Below, piece by piece: positions 11,844 to 25,502 of a stretch of 64,000 nucleotides of DNA. A program made the position numbers and the translations under genes. Position 1 is the stretch's first letter. Every line of letters starts with the position of its first letter. The notes under the pieces are model-generated. The model made no database searches, was not told where the DNA came from, and saw only the letters and a list, made by a program, of their open reading frames with translations. The stretch is from Setaria digitata (lineage: Eukaryota; Nematoda; Chromadorea; Rhabditida; Setariidae): assembly GCA_003640385.1 (NCBI GenBank), contig RCAB01000269.1, forward strand, positions 23,590 through 87,589, written 5' to 3'.

Positions 11844-13680
11844 ACATGGCAATAAAGCTAAATCGAAGCCACGAAATAGTAGTGAAAAAAATGAGAGATG
11901 AAAGATTGAAAAATATGTCGATTTTTTAGAATAAAGTAAGCCAAGTTTTTTTTTTTTTTTGCTTCTCTGAGGACATGACGATCGAAGAATTTAGTGCAAG
12001 AGATAGGAAGTGAAAGAATGCTTTATAGGAAATATAGCTAAAATAATAAAACTTTTATTTTTGTTAATTGAAAATTGTTTTAAAATAATTTTACTTACTT
12101 GCACCCATCTTCCTTCTTCATTTTTTTTTTTTATTAATTAAGCCTTTTATTATAAATAATGTGAAATGAAATTTCTTGGCTAGTAACCAAAATGAACAAA
12201 ATAAAATGCTTTTTTCGAAGCAGAATTATTTATTCATTAAATATTTGCTTATTATAAAATTCTTCACAACTATTATTTTTCAAAAAAAAAGAAAGAAAAA
12301 TAGAAATTCAAAAAAAAAAAAAAAGGAAAAAGAAACTGCGAAATAATAGATCTAAAAAGTAAGCAGATTAAAACCTCATAGCAAATAGTTCTTTTAAATT
12401 TCAAATTTTTATATTTTCAAAATCTTGACAATAGTCCTTCTCTTCATTTCATTCTCAACCAGAGCAAGTTAGAGATGGGAAAAAATTATCCTCTTAACTA
12501 TATCATACAAAAATGGAAATGATTAATTCAAATAAAAAGCGATAATTTAGTATTTATAAAATTTAATTTCGAAATTCAGTCAATTAAGTGTATTTATTTA
12601 ACTGTGAAGTGTCGAAAAAGGCAAAAAAAATAAAAAATAAATAAATAAAAAGGTGGGGAAAAAAAAAAAAACTAAATGCTTCATTTTCCCGTCTCCAATT
12701 ATCTGTACGAAATTCATAGAAATTTCGTATTTTTTTTAATATGAAAATTTCTTTTTATTATTTGGCATTTTTATGATTCCGAAAATATTTTTAAGTTTTG
12801 TCCTTCACTCTTTTTTTTTTCTTGCTCAAGAAATACTTCGAAATTTAGCATTTCCTTGACATTTCTTTTGCCTTCCAATTAGTAAACAGCATTTTTTTTT
12901 TTTTTCATTTTCTCTTTTTTTCACTCGTAAAAATGAAATGAAAAATGTTTTTTTTTTTCTTTTTTTGTATTCGGCCACAAAGTTGGAAAAAAAAAGTTTT
13001 TTGGAGGAAACGAAACAAAATTTTATTTTCTCATTTGAAATGCTAAATGAAATAAAAGGTATTTTTCATTATACTGTAAGCATATTCTCTTTTTGCCTTT
13101 TCGCTCCCACTTTTTTTAGCAAAATATCAAACTTGTAAGTTGTAAAAAAGTTTGGCAGCATATCATCTCAGCTTATCAACTTATCAGATAATAGTTAATT
13201 TGGGTATTTGAGTTGATAATCATTCCTTTTTGTTTAGTTCTGTTATGGTCTGTTATTTGATGCTTTACAATATAATCATATATATATATACATAGATGTG
13301 CAAATTATCGATAAATGGAAAAAATATAATCACAAAAGTGATAACATAATATGCGAGATTGTTATATTTTAAATTGGTATGCGAAAATGTCAATAAATTA
13401 TTATAGATGTGATAAAATAGAGGAAGAAGAACGAAAATTTGTTAAATAAAACAAAAAGTAATTAAATTTTAAAAAATTTTCACATATTCATAATATTATC
13501 ACGATAGTTAGCAACAACTGTCCCGCTCCCTTTTTTCTTGTCTGTTTCAAGTTTTATGTTTTTTTTTTTTCTTTTTATAATTTTGGAAACTTTTTTCTCG
13601 AACAAATTTGTGCAATTTTTGAAGTTTTACAACTTTTGCTTCCTTAACTTTTATGTTTATTCTTTCGTTTTTTTTTTAAG

Positions 13681-13846
13681 GTTTAGTGGCAAAAATCAAA
13701 GCAAGAGCGAAAAATTGAAAAAAGAAAAAGAAAAGATTTCAGGAAAAAAAAAACGAAGCGTTCTACAGGAAACATTTCACGATGCTATCAAAATGACTAG
13801 AGAAATCAAAAAATGCTCAAAAACTTCTTCGCAGCAAAATGATTGA
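13681..13846 (+). other. Exon-like open frame, unassigned
   Basis: After a strong T-tract acceptor (TTTTTTTAAG at 13671-13680) the frame stays open for about 55 codons to a TGA. It encodes a Lys/Ser/Glu-rich tail ending TSSQQND. Composition is less biased than the surrounding frames, but I cannot find partner exons upstream and recognise no family. It could be a terminal exon, a pseudogene fragment or chance. Confidence 0.15.
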
Positions 13847-14330
13847 ATGTGTTAGTGGCTTTCAATCATAATGAAATACAATAAAGTTCGGGAAATTTTT
13901 TTCCTTTGTTGCAATTCAGTTAGAAATCGAAATCAATTCTTAAGAAAATGATAACTTTAATGTTGGGATAAATTCTAGAAATTCCATTTTTCTTTTTTCT
14001 TAAATTTTCAAAAATGTTTTGTTTATACGATAGTTTTTGCTGCAGTTAAATGAATTATGGATTACATTGAAATAAATTTTTAAGCGTTTTTTTCTTTTTT
14101 TAATTTTCCAAAAATTTTTATATATAAAATAATGTAAAATTTGCAAAAAGTGTGCAGTAGCGGAAAAATTACGATAGAAATGCTTAAAAAAATGGTTTAA
14201 AAGTTATGAACGAAATAGAGCACTATGAAATGGCAATATTTTAGCTGGAGAAAAAAAAGTTATCATAATTTCAATTTTTATCATTAATAATTTAATTCAT
14301 ATATCATATACAATACAAAACTAACCTGTT

Positions 14331-14355
14331 TATATATATATATATATATATATAT
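14331..14355. repeat. (TA)n microsatellite
   Basis: A perfect alternating TA tract of about 25 bp. Confidence 0.95.
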
Positions 14356-16497
14356 TTAGCGCTGGAAGCTAAAAATTAGATAGAATAGCTTAAGATTGTA
14401 TACAGGATGTTGCTAACTAGTTAGTACAAACTTTTCATACAATATGTTGTCTTCAACCTGTGTAATTGCGCTGAAATACGCTGAATTTCTCTTTATGATT
14501 TCCAGATGTTCGTTCAAATCTGCTACATTTTTTCTTTATTTTTTCTTTTTCATTTCTCTTCTTTTCTTTGGCAAATCCCATAAAAATAATTAGCAAAGAT
14601 TTGTTTTTTTTTTCGCATTAAATTAATGTAGGGAACATAAAAATTAAACTAATTACTTTATGAACAAATTCACTCCGTACTTCCCGTTAGTTGTGTTATA
14701 ATTAATAAAATTTCTGCATTAAAGCGAAAAGTAAAATGTAACTATCATTCAAATATATTAAATTATCATTATCAAACTGACTGATTGGAGCATAAATTAT
14801 GCTTCCCATTGAATGCAACTGAATCGTTTACGCCAATGTTACCATTTTTCACGTGAAATGCAAATAAACGTGAAGATGGACAGTTCGCATCACAGGTAAG
14901 CGACAGGTTATCTCATAAGTAAACTTGATTTCCTTTTAAACTGCCAGCAGTCAGTTGGATGTAAAAACTGTCAGGTAGAAGTAAGTAAACACATTTCGAG
15001 AAAATTAAAAATCCTTATCGAACAGTTTCCTCTCCTCTACAAAAGTGTTTGTTGCATTTTCCACCATTTCTGTTTTTAGCCAAATTTTGGGTAATAATTA
15101 ATAATTAGTAATATCATAAGATGACAACCATAATGATTAATAATTTAACAGCAATGATAATAATACTAATAATAATATTATATTATTATTATAAAAATAT
15201 CATTAGATTAGTTGTCAATGACGAATATTAGTAACAAAAAAAAAGACATGTTTCATCGCCAGCGAGTAATACTGCTAAGTAAGTAATTAAACAAATTTGT
15301 GTTTGGACTGATGTAATTAAGCAAATTATATGTAATTATATGCAATCCTGCAATCATTAAAACATGATAAGTGGATGGGGAAGTGAAGTTGTTAATTATG
15401 CGGATTCTATGACTAGCAAGTGAATAAATCTGAAATTCTCTAAGCTCACTACTGAGCAGTGTTTCCACGTTGCCAGTGTAAGTAGATAAGTAAATGAATA
15501 AATATATCAAACAAACGATCTAATTGATCAAATATAAGAATTTTTGCAAGCAAAGGACACAAATGGTAAGTGAGTGATTAGTAAATGATTACGATTATTA
15601 TTCATACAGTAATGAGATTATTATAATTTATTTGGTGGGAAGGAAAATATTTATCGGCGATATTTGATATGAGAAGGGGAAAAAAAATAGAAAAGAGAGA
15701 AAAGATTAATATTCTTGGGATTGCCATGGCGACATGATGGAGCATGCAAGGACAAATTCTTTTTAATTTTAAAAATAGATTTATGAATTTTGGAAAAGTT
15801 TTTCTAAATTTTTTTAAAAGTGCAGACAGAGATATATATGCACAGAGAGAAGAAGACAGGAAAGGGAGAGAGAGAGAGCGAGCGAAGAGGGGAAAAGATA
15901 TTTAGAATATTTTAGCTAGTGAAACTTGAAAAAAAAAAGAAAAAAAGTGGATAATTGTTGACTTAGTCAAATTGTTTAATAAATTTACGAAATTTGTAAT
16001 TTGGCACATTCGTTAAAAAGAAAAATTTGGCAAATGATTCATTCCAAATTGGATTATTGTTAAAAAATGTACAAACTTTCAAAGAGTTATTTCGTCTTCC
16101 TTCCCTTCTTTGTTATTACTTTTCGGTTTGCCAATTTTATCATCAAAAATATGATTAAAGTATGCATTTGAAGCAAATGCAAACGATAATCATTTCATTT
16201 CGGGTAAGGGAGAGGGGTCAAATGGAGGTGAGGACGTCAGTTAAAGAGAAGGAAGAATTTGAGTTAGATTTAACTAAATTATAATTAAGAGTTGGACCGA
16301 AAAACTTTTTTATGCAGAAATTATTCCGACAGTTGGATAGCCGGTATTTATGCTTTTATTGTCATTAGTGGTCTGCTAAAATAAGAAGCAGAAATTCAGA
16401 TAATTATTTCATTTTTTAATTTTTGTCGTTTTGTTTTATTATCATAATTATAATTCTGTTCACAGCAATAATGCTGCTTAATAATTATCTTTTTTAT

Positions 16498-16660
16498 AAA
16501 TATATACATTTTATAAATGTATATATATATATTTATAAAATATAAAAAAAAAATATATATTTATATTTATAATATATATTTATTTTTTTAAAAAATAAAT
16601 AAATATATATATATTTACCAATATATAAATACAGATTATTTATATATATATATAATTATA
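16498..16660. repeat. AT-only low-complexity region with local palindromes
   Basis: About 160 bp consists almost wholly of A and T in TATATA, TTTATAAA and AATAAATA patterns, including short self-complementary stretches. A second such tract lies at about 16883-16970 and ends in a (TA)n run. Confidence 0.9.
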
Positions 16661-17039
16661 TTAAAGACATTGTTATAAAAATTATTTATTTTTCATCCTC
16701 AATGTCTTTAGAAGCATTGCTTTCCCAAAAAGACAAAAAAAAAATTTTACAGGTACAAAAAAAATGTGTGTGACAGAGTGAAAAATTCTAAAAGCATAAA
16801 ATGAGACTTCTTCGTAATTTTTCGTGGAAAATAAATTATAATGACAAATTATAGCAATCTTGATTAGTTAAATGATTGAAATTATATATATAATATAAAT
16901 AATAAAAAATAAAATAAAAATAATAAAAAATAAATTAATAAATAATATATATATATATATATATATATAGGGATTTTGTACATGGATGAGTGGTCAGAAA
17001 TGAAGAACATTTATGCACGGATGATTTGATAAGAGATGA

Positions 17040-17760
17040 AATTGCAGAAACGGTTGAATTCAATGATAATCAATGTATTAATGTCTTGCAAAATCATCAA
17101 ATGTATGCTGGCATTTTCATATATCAAAAAATTGCCGATGCATGATGATTGTTATAGTTATTTCTTTTTACAATTAATGTTCTTGATAATCACTATAAAA
17201 AGTAATTCTTGACAGTGGTTGCAATTTCATCACGTTGTGATAAAAGATGATTATTGTTATAGTTGCGACAACGATGTGACAATTAACATGGCGGTATTTA
17301 AGAGAACAACTATTTTAGTAAAAGGATAATAATAGTAATGTAATGATGGATAGTGGTACAGTATTAATGACGACGGCGATAATTACGTCGATGATTTGGC
17401 GAGAATATTTTGATGTTGACGGTGATTGCGGAAATGATATGTGATGATGAATAATGATGATAATGATTGTGATATGCTAGCAGTATTTTGTGGATTGGCG
17501 TTAATATTAATGGTACTGGTTCTGGTATGATAACAAAGTGTTGATGAGTATGATGTTGCTGATCATGATGATTATTACAGTTATGACAATAATTGATGTC
17601 GAATATAGCGGTAATTATGATAAAAATACAGTGAAAATATGATAGTGATGGTTATATTTGTGATAATAACATAATGAAGAATAGAACGATGATACTGGTG
17701 ACTGTGATATATTTTATAGTAACGGTGCTGTGAAAAATATGTTACTGATAATGAAAAAAA
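17040..17760. repeat. Degenerate GAT/AAT-rich low-complexity stretch
   Basis: For about 700 bp the plus strand is built from loosely repeated words such as GATGAT, GATAAT and GTGATA with no fixed period. Its minus-strand frames are rich in His, Tyr and Ile and look spurious. Confidence 0.6.
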
Positions 17761-19140
17761 AAAAGAAAAGAAAATGAGTGGATTACATTTTGTTTGCATG
17801 ATTTAACTAGAATTGAAATTAAAAAAAAAGTGGAATTCGTAGCAAATGCATCGTTGCCCTATTAAATCACATTATTTGTCCATTGAGTAGATGTCAAATT
17901 AATTGCCATTTTCTTCTCTTTTTATCTCTAAAAAAACAAAAATAACGAAAGGAAAAAAAAAAACTTTTGTAGGCTGATGAAAAAATCAGCGAAATTATCA
18001 AATTTTTTGAAACAAATTCGAGATTAAATTGAATTTATTATAATCAACAATCATACGATAGCCTTATAATATTAGCGCAACATTCCGATTGAATTGAATT
18101 TAAAATCAATGTTAATTAACATATTAATTATTCTTTAGAGCTAATTGTAAACTATTATATAAAATTTATGAATTGGAAATGATTTCGGAAGAAGAAAATG
18201 ATTTGATAAAAATCCATGTGAATTCAGTAACTTATCACTTCATTACTAAATCATATCCTCCGAAACACTCATATCGAAAAGCAATCAACTGAATAAAATG
18301 ATAACTGATAATTGATGATAATAATAGAAAAAAAATTCCGCATATCAACTGAAAACAGATTTCGTACAATTCAGATTTATCATATAAATCAGTAATGTTA
18401 TTCAGTAGTTCAAGCAGTTAATTCACAGTCTATTAATTTAAACAAAGTGTATGTTGGAAAAATCAAGGAAGGAAAACCAATTTGCGATAAAAAATACCAA
18501 CCGGATAAATTGAAATTAATTGAGCAATTAATCACTCTTTAAATTTGCAAATCAAATTAATCATTAAAGAAGATATTTGTGATTATTCGACAAACAATAA
18601 AATTGAACTCAGAAAAATTGACAGAATCAAAACGAAAGTTTTAAAATTAATATAAATAAAGTGTTATCAAATTTTCAAGAATTGCTAAAAAATATATTTT
18701 GAAAAATTTCATCTTATAAAAATATTTTAAAAAGCTCTTTTTCTTCTGAAAAAACATTAACAATTTTATTTCAAAAATAGTTTTTTCTGGAATACAATTC
18801 ATAATTCAAAATTGGGAAAAAGAAAAAAAGAATAAAAGTGCAACTTTATCAATTTGGGAAATAAATGATTATTGACTACTTCTAAAATTTATTTTCACAT
18901 CAATTTCTCTTTCCATACAAAAATTATTTTTTAGATCCTTTTCTTTGGGAAATAAACCATCTCAATCTTTTTTATCGCAGTAATAAACTGAAACTCAAAA
19001 CTTTATTTTCTATAAACAACTTAAAATAAGCAAGACAAAATGATAAATTTAGCTCTGACGGAAAAAACTAAACTTGAAAAAATATGGAATAAATCTTGCG
19101 AAATGCAATTTTGATAAATGGAATAACCAATAATGGATGA

Positions 19141-19229
19141 TTAATGATTAGCAATCAATAATAAATAATAAAAAGTAGATAATTGGCAATGTAATAATAA
19201 TAATAATAATTATTATTATTGTTTTTGTT

Positions 19230-19285
<56 letters not shown>

Positions 19286-19345
19286 TAATGATTAGCAATC
19301 AATAATAAATAATAATAATAATAATTATTATTATTATATTATAAT
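19141..19345. repeat. AAT-type arrays with a perfect 30-bp direct repeat
   Basis: The 30 bases from 19141 (beginning TTAATGATTAGCAATC) recur exactly at 19285-19314. (TAA)n tracts lie between and after the copies. This could be slippage or a small segmental duplication. Confidence 0.85.
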
Positions 19346-19511
19346 AATTATTATTAATTTTACTATCAAAGTAATGACTGGAGCTTGCTCATCTACCTCT
19401 CTGTTCTTTGCTTACTTTTACTCGTAGTTAAGTAATTTTGGAAGGGTGTTGTACTCTTTTAAATTAAGTAATCTGTTATATTTTCCACATTTTTTAGTTT
19501 TTTTTTTTTTT

Positions 19512-19670
19512 ATTATTATTATTATTACTATTACTATTAATAATAATAATAATTATTATTATTAATTATAATAATAATAATAATTATTATTATTATTAAT
19601 TATAATAATAATTATTATAATTATAATTAATAATAATTATTATTATTATAATTATGATCATAATAATATA
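19512..19670. repeat. ATT/AAT arrays in opposite orientation (self-complementary)
   Basis: Alternating blocks of TTA and TAA repeats create nested palindromes over about 150 bp. Confidence 0.85.
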
Positions 19671-20815
19671 GTGGTAATAATAGACGATAAAATAATAATG
19701 ATTAATTAGTATTAATGCAACAGTTAACACTAATTAGTATTAGTGCAACAATTATCATATTGAGCTATGAAGTCGTACTTTCTCGTTTTTTTTTTTTTTT
19801 AAAGACGAGAAAAATTAGCGAAAATATTTTTCGGGAACTGTTTTGAATGAAAAAACGAATCAAATTTGTAAACTTTGAGCGATTTATTTAGTTTTTTTCC
19901 TTCTTTCCATTTGATTAAATTTGAATTAGACGAAAAGTTCAAATTGTTACGGATTTATGGACTTCTTCCGTATGATTAATTATAGCTAAATAAGTTTGTG
20001 TTATGACTAACTTCATTCAATTTCAACTTCGAATGTGAGGTGGAAACAGTGAAATTGAAAAAGTTAATTGCAAATACTTAGAAATGATTTGGTTGAAACA
20101 AATAAAGGGAAAATTAAAGGCGAATAATAATTACTGAAATTTTCTTATCTTTGTCACGCCGTGATGTAACATATTAAAGAAAAAAATGATTTTATATATT
20201 AATGTGTTTTATTTTTTAAATTTTGAAGAAAAGAGAGAGCAGAATTAATTCAACTGAGAAAATCAGAAAGGAAGGAAGGAATTTTCATGAAAATCATAAA
20301 TTTCTGCCAAATCTGGAAAAAAAAAGAGGAACAAATTTTTCTCACAGTACGAATTCTTTCGCATTGCTGAGATATGAATTGTTAACCAATGAAGGATAAA
20401 TATAATATAAGCTATTTTGAAGATTTTATCATGATAACTACTTCTCATACATTTCGACTAATTTACCTTCTGGATAATATTACAATAGATAATATCAAAT
20501 AATCTTTTTAGAATTTGGCACTAGATGATAAAATCTGAAATGATATTTTGTTCGAGCGTTATCATTTCCCAATTTTAGTTTAATGTATTTTTTTTTCTGA
20601 ACTATCAAGTTAAATGTTTGTTTCAATCAGTTTAATATATTTATTGCACTGAAGTAAAAAATTTTTGTTCTGTGCAAACTGTGCGAAGTTTTTGTTTGTA
20701 TTTTTCTCGAAAATTTTCCAACTTCCTAAATAACATTTTGACACAGTGAATCTATTGTTTTAATGAGATTTCTAGAGTGAAAAATTCTCACTGCAATGTG
20801 AAAATTTTGAAATTT

Positions 20816-21077
20816 AACAACCAAATTAGTTAAATTTACAATTAAATGTCCTTTCTCATGGAATATATTTTTGAAAAATTTTTGTAAACTATTTTTTGAT
20901 TAAAATTGGTTACGATTTATCTAAAGAAAATTATTTATATATAACAATATATAATTTTCTTCTTAAACATATTTTTTCATTTTTTTAATTATCTTCTTAG
21001 AAAATTATATATTGTTATATATAGATAATTTTCTTCCAAAAAAAAATTTAAAATCAAACAACCAAATTAGTTAAATT
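20816..21077. repeat. Hairpin with 35-bp arms bracketed by 21-bp direct repeats
   Basis: The arm at 20926-20960 and the reverse complement of 20999-21033 agree at 34 of 35 positions, leaving a 38-nt loop. Outside it, a perfect 21-bp direct repeat containing CCAAATTAGTTAAATT is present at 20816-20836 and 21057-21077. The layout could be a decayed miniature inverted-repeat element or a structured RNA locus. The arms are AT-rich but not simple repeats. Confidence 0.8.
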
Positions 21078-22211
21078 AAACGGTTTAAAGTTAACTTTTA
21101 ATACTACAGCAAATCTTCAGTAGCATACATTTTCTTTGATTGAAAATACTAAGGAGAATATGTGTAATTTGTTTTGGCTGAGTCTAAAAAATTCATAATA
21201 TCTAGTCATAGGTGTAGTGTTTTAAGAAATACTTAGCAAGAATAATATGGAAGGTACCAGAAAAAAAGCCAATTCCTAACCGGAAATATTTCAAGTATCA
21301 GAGTATTTCAGGTTTTTATTTTAATTAACATTAAAGTTCCAATAATTAAGTAACTGCAGTTGCTGTTTAGTCTGAGAAAGGTGATACTAAAAAGATGAAC
21401 AGAGAGCTAAATATACCAAGATCACGACGAGTAATTTAACTGATAACAATATCATGAAAAATGACAATGAAAGTAGTAAAGCGTTTATTGGACTGATAAT
21501 TTTATTTGCAAGAAATTTCATAACGAAAAAAAAAAAAAAGGGTGATTATCTGACAATAAATTGATATAAACGATGAAAAAGTCATACTGAATTGGATGGA
21601 TGAATCATTTTATGATAATGAAAAAAGGGGAGGGAGTGAAAAAAAAAAAAAAACAAATTAATAAGAATTATGACATTTTATTAATTGTATTATATAAAAA
21701 AATAAAAATTTAATGCAATGAAATGAATTTTCTTCAGCTCTCTCTCTCTGTCCCTCTCTCATCTACACTCTCTCTTGCCATCATTCCTATTTGTTTCTTT
21801 TAATTTAATTTCAATACGTTTTTTGTTTTTTTTTTTTTTTTCGTGAGTTAATCGAATAAAAAAGAGAAAAAAATAAAAAGCAAAATGTGAAAGAGTAATT
21901 GGAAATGCCTAGAATAAAATTAAGGAAGTGAATAAAAATTTGCATTGTTTGACAAGAAAAGTGTATAAAAATTTTAGAGTAATAGCATCAACAATTCATT
22001 TAATAATATTAAAAGTGGGATTTTTCAATGACATAATAATTCATCTTTCCCCCCAAAAAAAAAAAAAAGAAAAATAATAATAATAATTGTTATTATAATT
22101 GATAGCAAAAATCAATAATAGTAATAATAACAACAACAACTGTAGTAATGGAATTATAGTTAAGCAATTATTAGTAATAGCTAACCAAATTTCAGTCTTT
22201 CAATATTTCAG

Positions 22212-22295
22212 ACAGAAGGTCATAAAAGTTTCGACATCATTTCGATGTATCGATGGTAAATTATCTAGATTAGACATAATAAATGATCAGCAAAG
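22212..22295 (+). other. Weak exon-like frame, unassigned
   Basis: An ATATTTCAG acceptor at 22203-22211 is followed by a frame open for 28 codons to a possible GTAAAA donor near 22296. No family is recognised and no partner exons were found. It is listed only so the region is not read as empty without note. Confidence 0.1.
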
Positions 22296-25200
22296 GGTAA
22301 AACAATTAGTTTTATATCTCAAACAAGAAATAAATTTAGTTCGCTGTAACTTAATGTAAAATTTGTAATCTTCAAAGCTCCCACTTTTAATTTTCTGTTT
22401 ATGAAAATTTAGTAACAAAATAGTTTGAATAAATATTTTAGGGAAAAATTCGATGCTTTTTAAAAGAATGGATTAAAAAAAAAAGGAAAAAAAAAAAGAA
22501 ATTTAAACAATTTGAAATTGGATACTGCATATCCTTTTCGTTTTTCTGCTGTAAATCAACAATGATTCAGAAAGATGGAGTAGTTCATTTTGTGGTAAAT
22601 TTAGGTAACATTCAGAAAAAAAAAAAAAAAAAAAAAAAAACGAAGCAATAAATAAATAGTTGTTAATTTTGTTTTCTAATTGCAATTATTGTTGTTAATT
22701 TTGTCTTCTAATTGCAATTATAAAATGATTTTTAGAATTATTCGTGCAGTATACATAGATAATACTAATTAATTTCATTTAAAACTCTCTTTTTTAATTT
22801 TTAGTTTTTTAACGTTTAAAATGACTATATTTGTTTTTCATTCATTTGTTTTAATTTGTATTGATAAATTGTTATCAAATTTTTTAGATTGATTTTCAAT
22901 AATTTTGTAATTCAGACAATTTTAGCGAACTATAATATTTTATCATTGTAATGTACTATTGCTGCTTTCAAAATGTGATACCAATTAGATTTTTTTTTTT
23001 CTTCCATCCAATTTCTGCTTATCCTGCAGTGTTGCATTAAAACATTTTACTTTTTAATTAGTTACAGGTCAAATTAGTAGCTTATCAAAACTAATGCTTT
23101 TACATTAAGGGGAAATTACTAAATACATTATTATCGAATGAAATATCATTTTTACTTCCATAAATTCCTTTTCAATTTTTTATATGTCAAAATTCTCACT
23201 TAAATAATTTACTGTTTCAGAGTTAATTTTGGTTCGTTCATAGGAGAATATACATTTATCATTTTATGCATCATATCATTGGCCAAAATAATTTTGTCAA
23301 AGTGTTTTATTTATTTTAATGTGTCAAAAGTAAGATTAGACTTGTAACACTCAAACAAAGTATTGCATTTCAATGCAAAAAAAAGTTATGAGTGATAATT
23401 TAGCTGTTGTATGATAATACATATCACAGGAATGATTAACCCAGCTCTATAGGTAAAGAAAAATTGTTAGTTTGTTTTCTTTTGTGATATCATGTTAGCA
23501 TAAATCCAGACTAGTTAATTAAATTCTAATAGGTACATAAATGTAGTGAAACAGATCTTTAATTCCATATCTTCAACCTTCGACCTTAGATTTCCTTCTC
23601 AATCCTTCGATAGTTAAGCTGCATAGGAGATCGACAGCTGAGTTGATTAATTAAAGCAGTTAACAAACTTTAAATCTATCAAATTAATTTATAAAATTAT
23701 CCCTCAAACCTTTTTCTTTATTTAATTACCAACTTCTGTGTGTTCGTTCTTTAACTTCTGCCAATTTCACATAATTTTCTTCAGTAAAAAAAATTAATTA
23801 ACACTCTAAAATGCTTGATAGTTCGATTTTCTGGAAGAATGTGTAAAAAAATATTAATACTGCTGAATATTACAGTCAGTTATGAAACCCTTGTAATTAA
23901 AGCTTATTATTTTGGCATAAATTTAGGATGTCTTTGAACTCTAATACAGACAGCCGGAGATGGATTACGAATATTAAATTTCATCAAAACTAATTTGTCT
24001 TTGAAAAAAAAAAAAAAGTGATACAATAAATAGTTGGTGTTAACTACTAAAATGAAATGAAGCTAATGAAATTCCAAAAATGAAAAAAAAAAAATCGTCA
24101 TAATTACTTCGCAATTAATAATTGACAACAAGTGTCAAAATTAAAACAATATGAAATGAAACAAAAAAAGGATTATTCTATAATTAATGAATTCCGTTGG
24201 TTCTTTTCCAATCGAAATAATTTAAAAAGAATTATTCGATTAATTCATTTCTTATCACAATTTGTTACCATTATATCGTTTAACTTGTCGTTTTATAAAA
24301 ATTAGGAAAAAAAAAAAGAAAAGAAGGAAATAATTGACCAGCTTCCTCTTTTTGTCTCTCAGCTATTACAGAAAAATTGCCATTATTAAAATGAAATACA
24401 ATGAAGAAAAAAGAAGGAAAAAGTAGATGATATATTAATTGGAGGTAATTTTTCTTCAGATAATAAATATCTTTTAATGGAATTTAAGATTTTTCTTCCT
24501 TTGAAACCTTCAAATGCTTTCGAAATGAACAACTGCTTTGTATAATTTCAAAAGGATGCAGCTAAGCTGAAAATGAAAATGACACAAAACATAAATAAAT
24601 GACAAGTTAATTTTCCTTTTTCAAATTTATTAACGAAATATTTGAACTTTAAATTGGTAAATATGAAGTTTTGGAAGGTTATGAAAGAAAATGAGCGAAG
24701 AAAAAGTAAATCATAATCACAATGATTGAAGTTAAACTCATAAACAATGAATTATAATTAAATATCGGTGAAAAAGAAACAAGGATCGAAATTTTCGACA
24801 TCAAACGAAATGAGATGTTTTAAAAAAATTCTTCTTTAATCGGATCGTAGAACTTGCAAATTTCCAAAATCCAATGAGTTATGTAAATGGAACTGAAAAA
24901 TGTAAATAATCTTCTTTCAATTATTAATTAAATAATGATTGATTTATTAGTAACGGCAATAAGCTGGAAAAAATTTTCCTTTCTTGCATCTTTTTTAAAT
25001 AACTTTTACTTAAAATTTCTCCTAACGTAATTCCTGTTGATAATGTCGCTAAATAATTAAACGGTTTTGCTGATTGGCAGGTTTTACTTGTTTTTTGAAA
25101 ATAGAAATATGCGTAGTTATACTTCAGTTATTCAAATTTCCGGATAAAACTACAAAACTTTCCGACTTCATCGCCCGGAATGTCGTTATAATACGTGAAA

Positions 25201-25502
25201 TTAATTTCGAATGCAGCGATCTACTTCTGAACAGTGGCTAATATTTAACTAATTTTAACTAATTGTTTCCTATTATTGCCGCTAAATAATAATGCATTGT
25301 ACAAGATGTTAAGCTAAATTTTGTACCACAAAAATTAATTCTAATTCTAGATTTTCAAAATGTATAATTACGTAATATTTGCAGTATGAAAAAATTGAAG
25401 CTGTGAAAATGCTACACGCTATAGCTCACTGACAGGAATAGTATTTTACTAGTTTTAAATTTAAAAAAGTATGTAGGTAAATATTTCTCTTTTTCTGTTT
25501 TC

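Larger units (their letters stand above)
7910..16480. other. Gene-free AT-rich interval, middle part
   Basis: Long poly-A and poly-T tracts dominate, for example near 8205, 9675, 10860-10965 and 11680. No exon set could be assembled. Local items are a 102-codon frame whose second half looks exon-like (13681-13846), a CTAGGCCT inverted repeat (11788-11843), a TA array (about 14331-14355), an octamer flanked by ACGTG motifs (14849-14874) and an X-box-like 14-mer (15720-15733). Confidence 0.55.

Noticed and set aside
13160..13220. Cluster of TTATC/GATAA words as an intestinal GATA enhancer
   Set aside because: Such words are expected very often at this base composition and no density excess could be shown by eye.
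13543..13550. CTGTTTCA, the core of the nematode 21U-RNA upstream motif (also near 23213)
   Set aside because: Eight bases recur by chance in 25 kb, there is no clustering, and several clade III nematodes are reported to lack the piRNA pathway.
22099..22359. 86-codon frame with an Asn run as a complete gene
   Set aside because: The start lies in an AAT repeat and no partner exons or homology were seen. Only the short exon-like part is noted.
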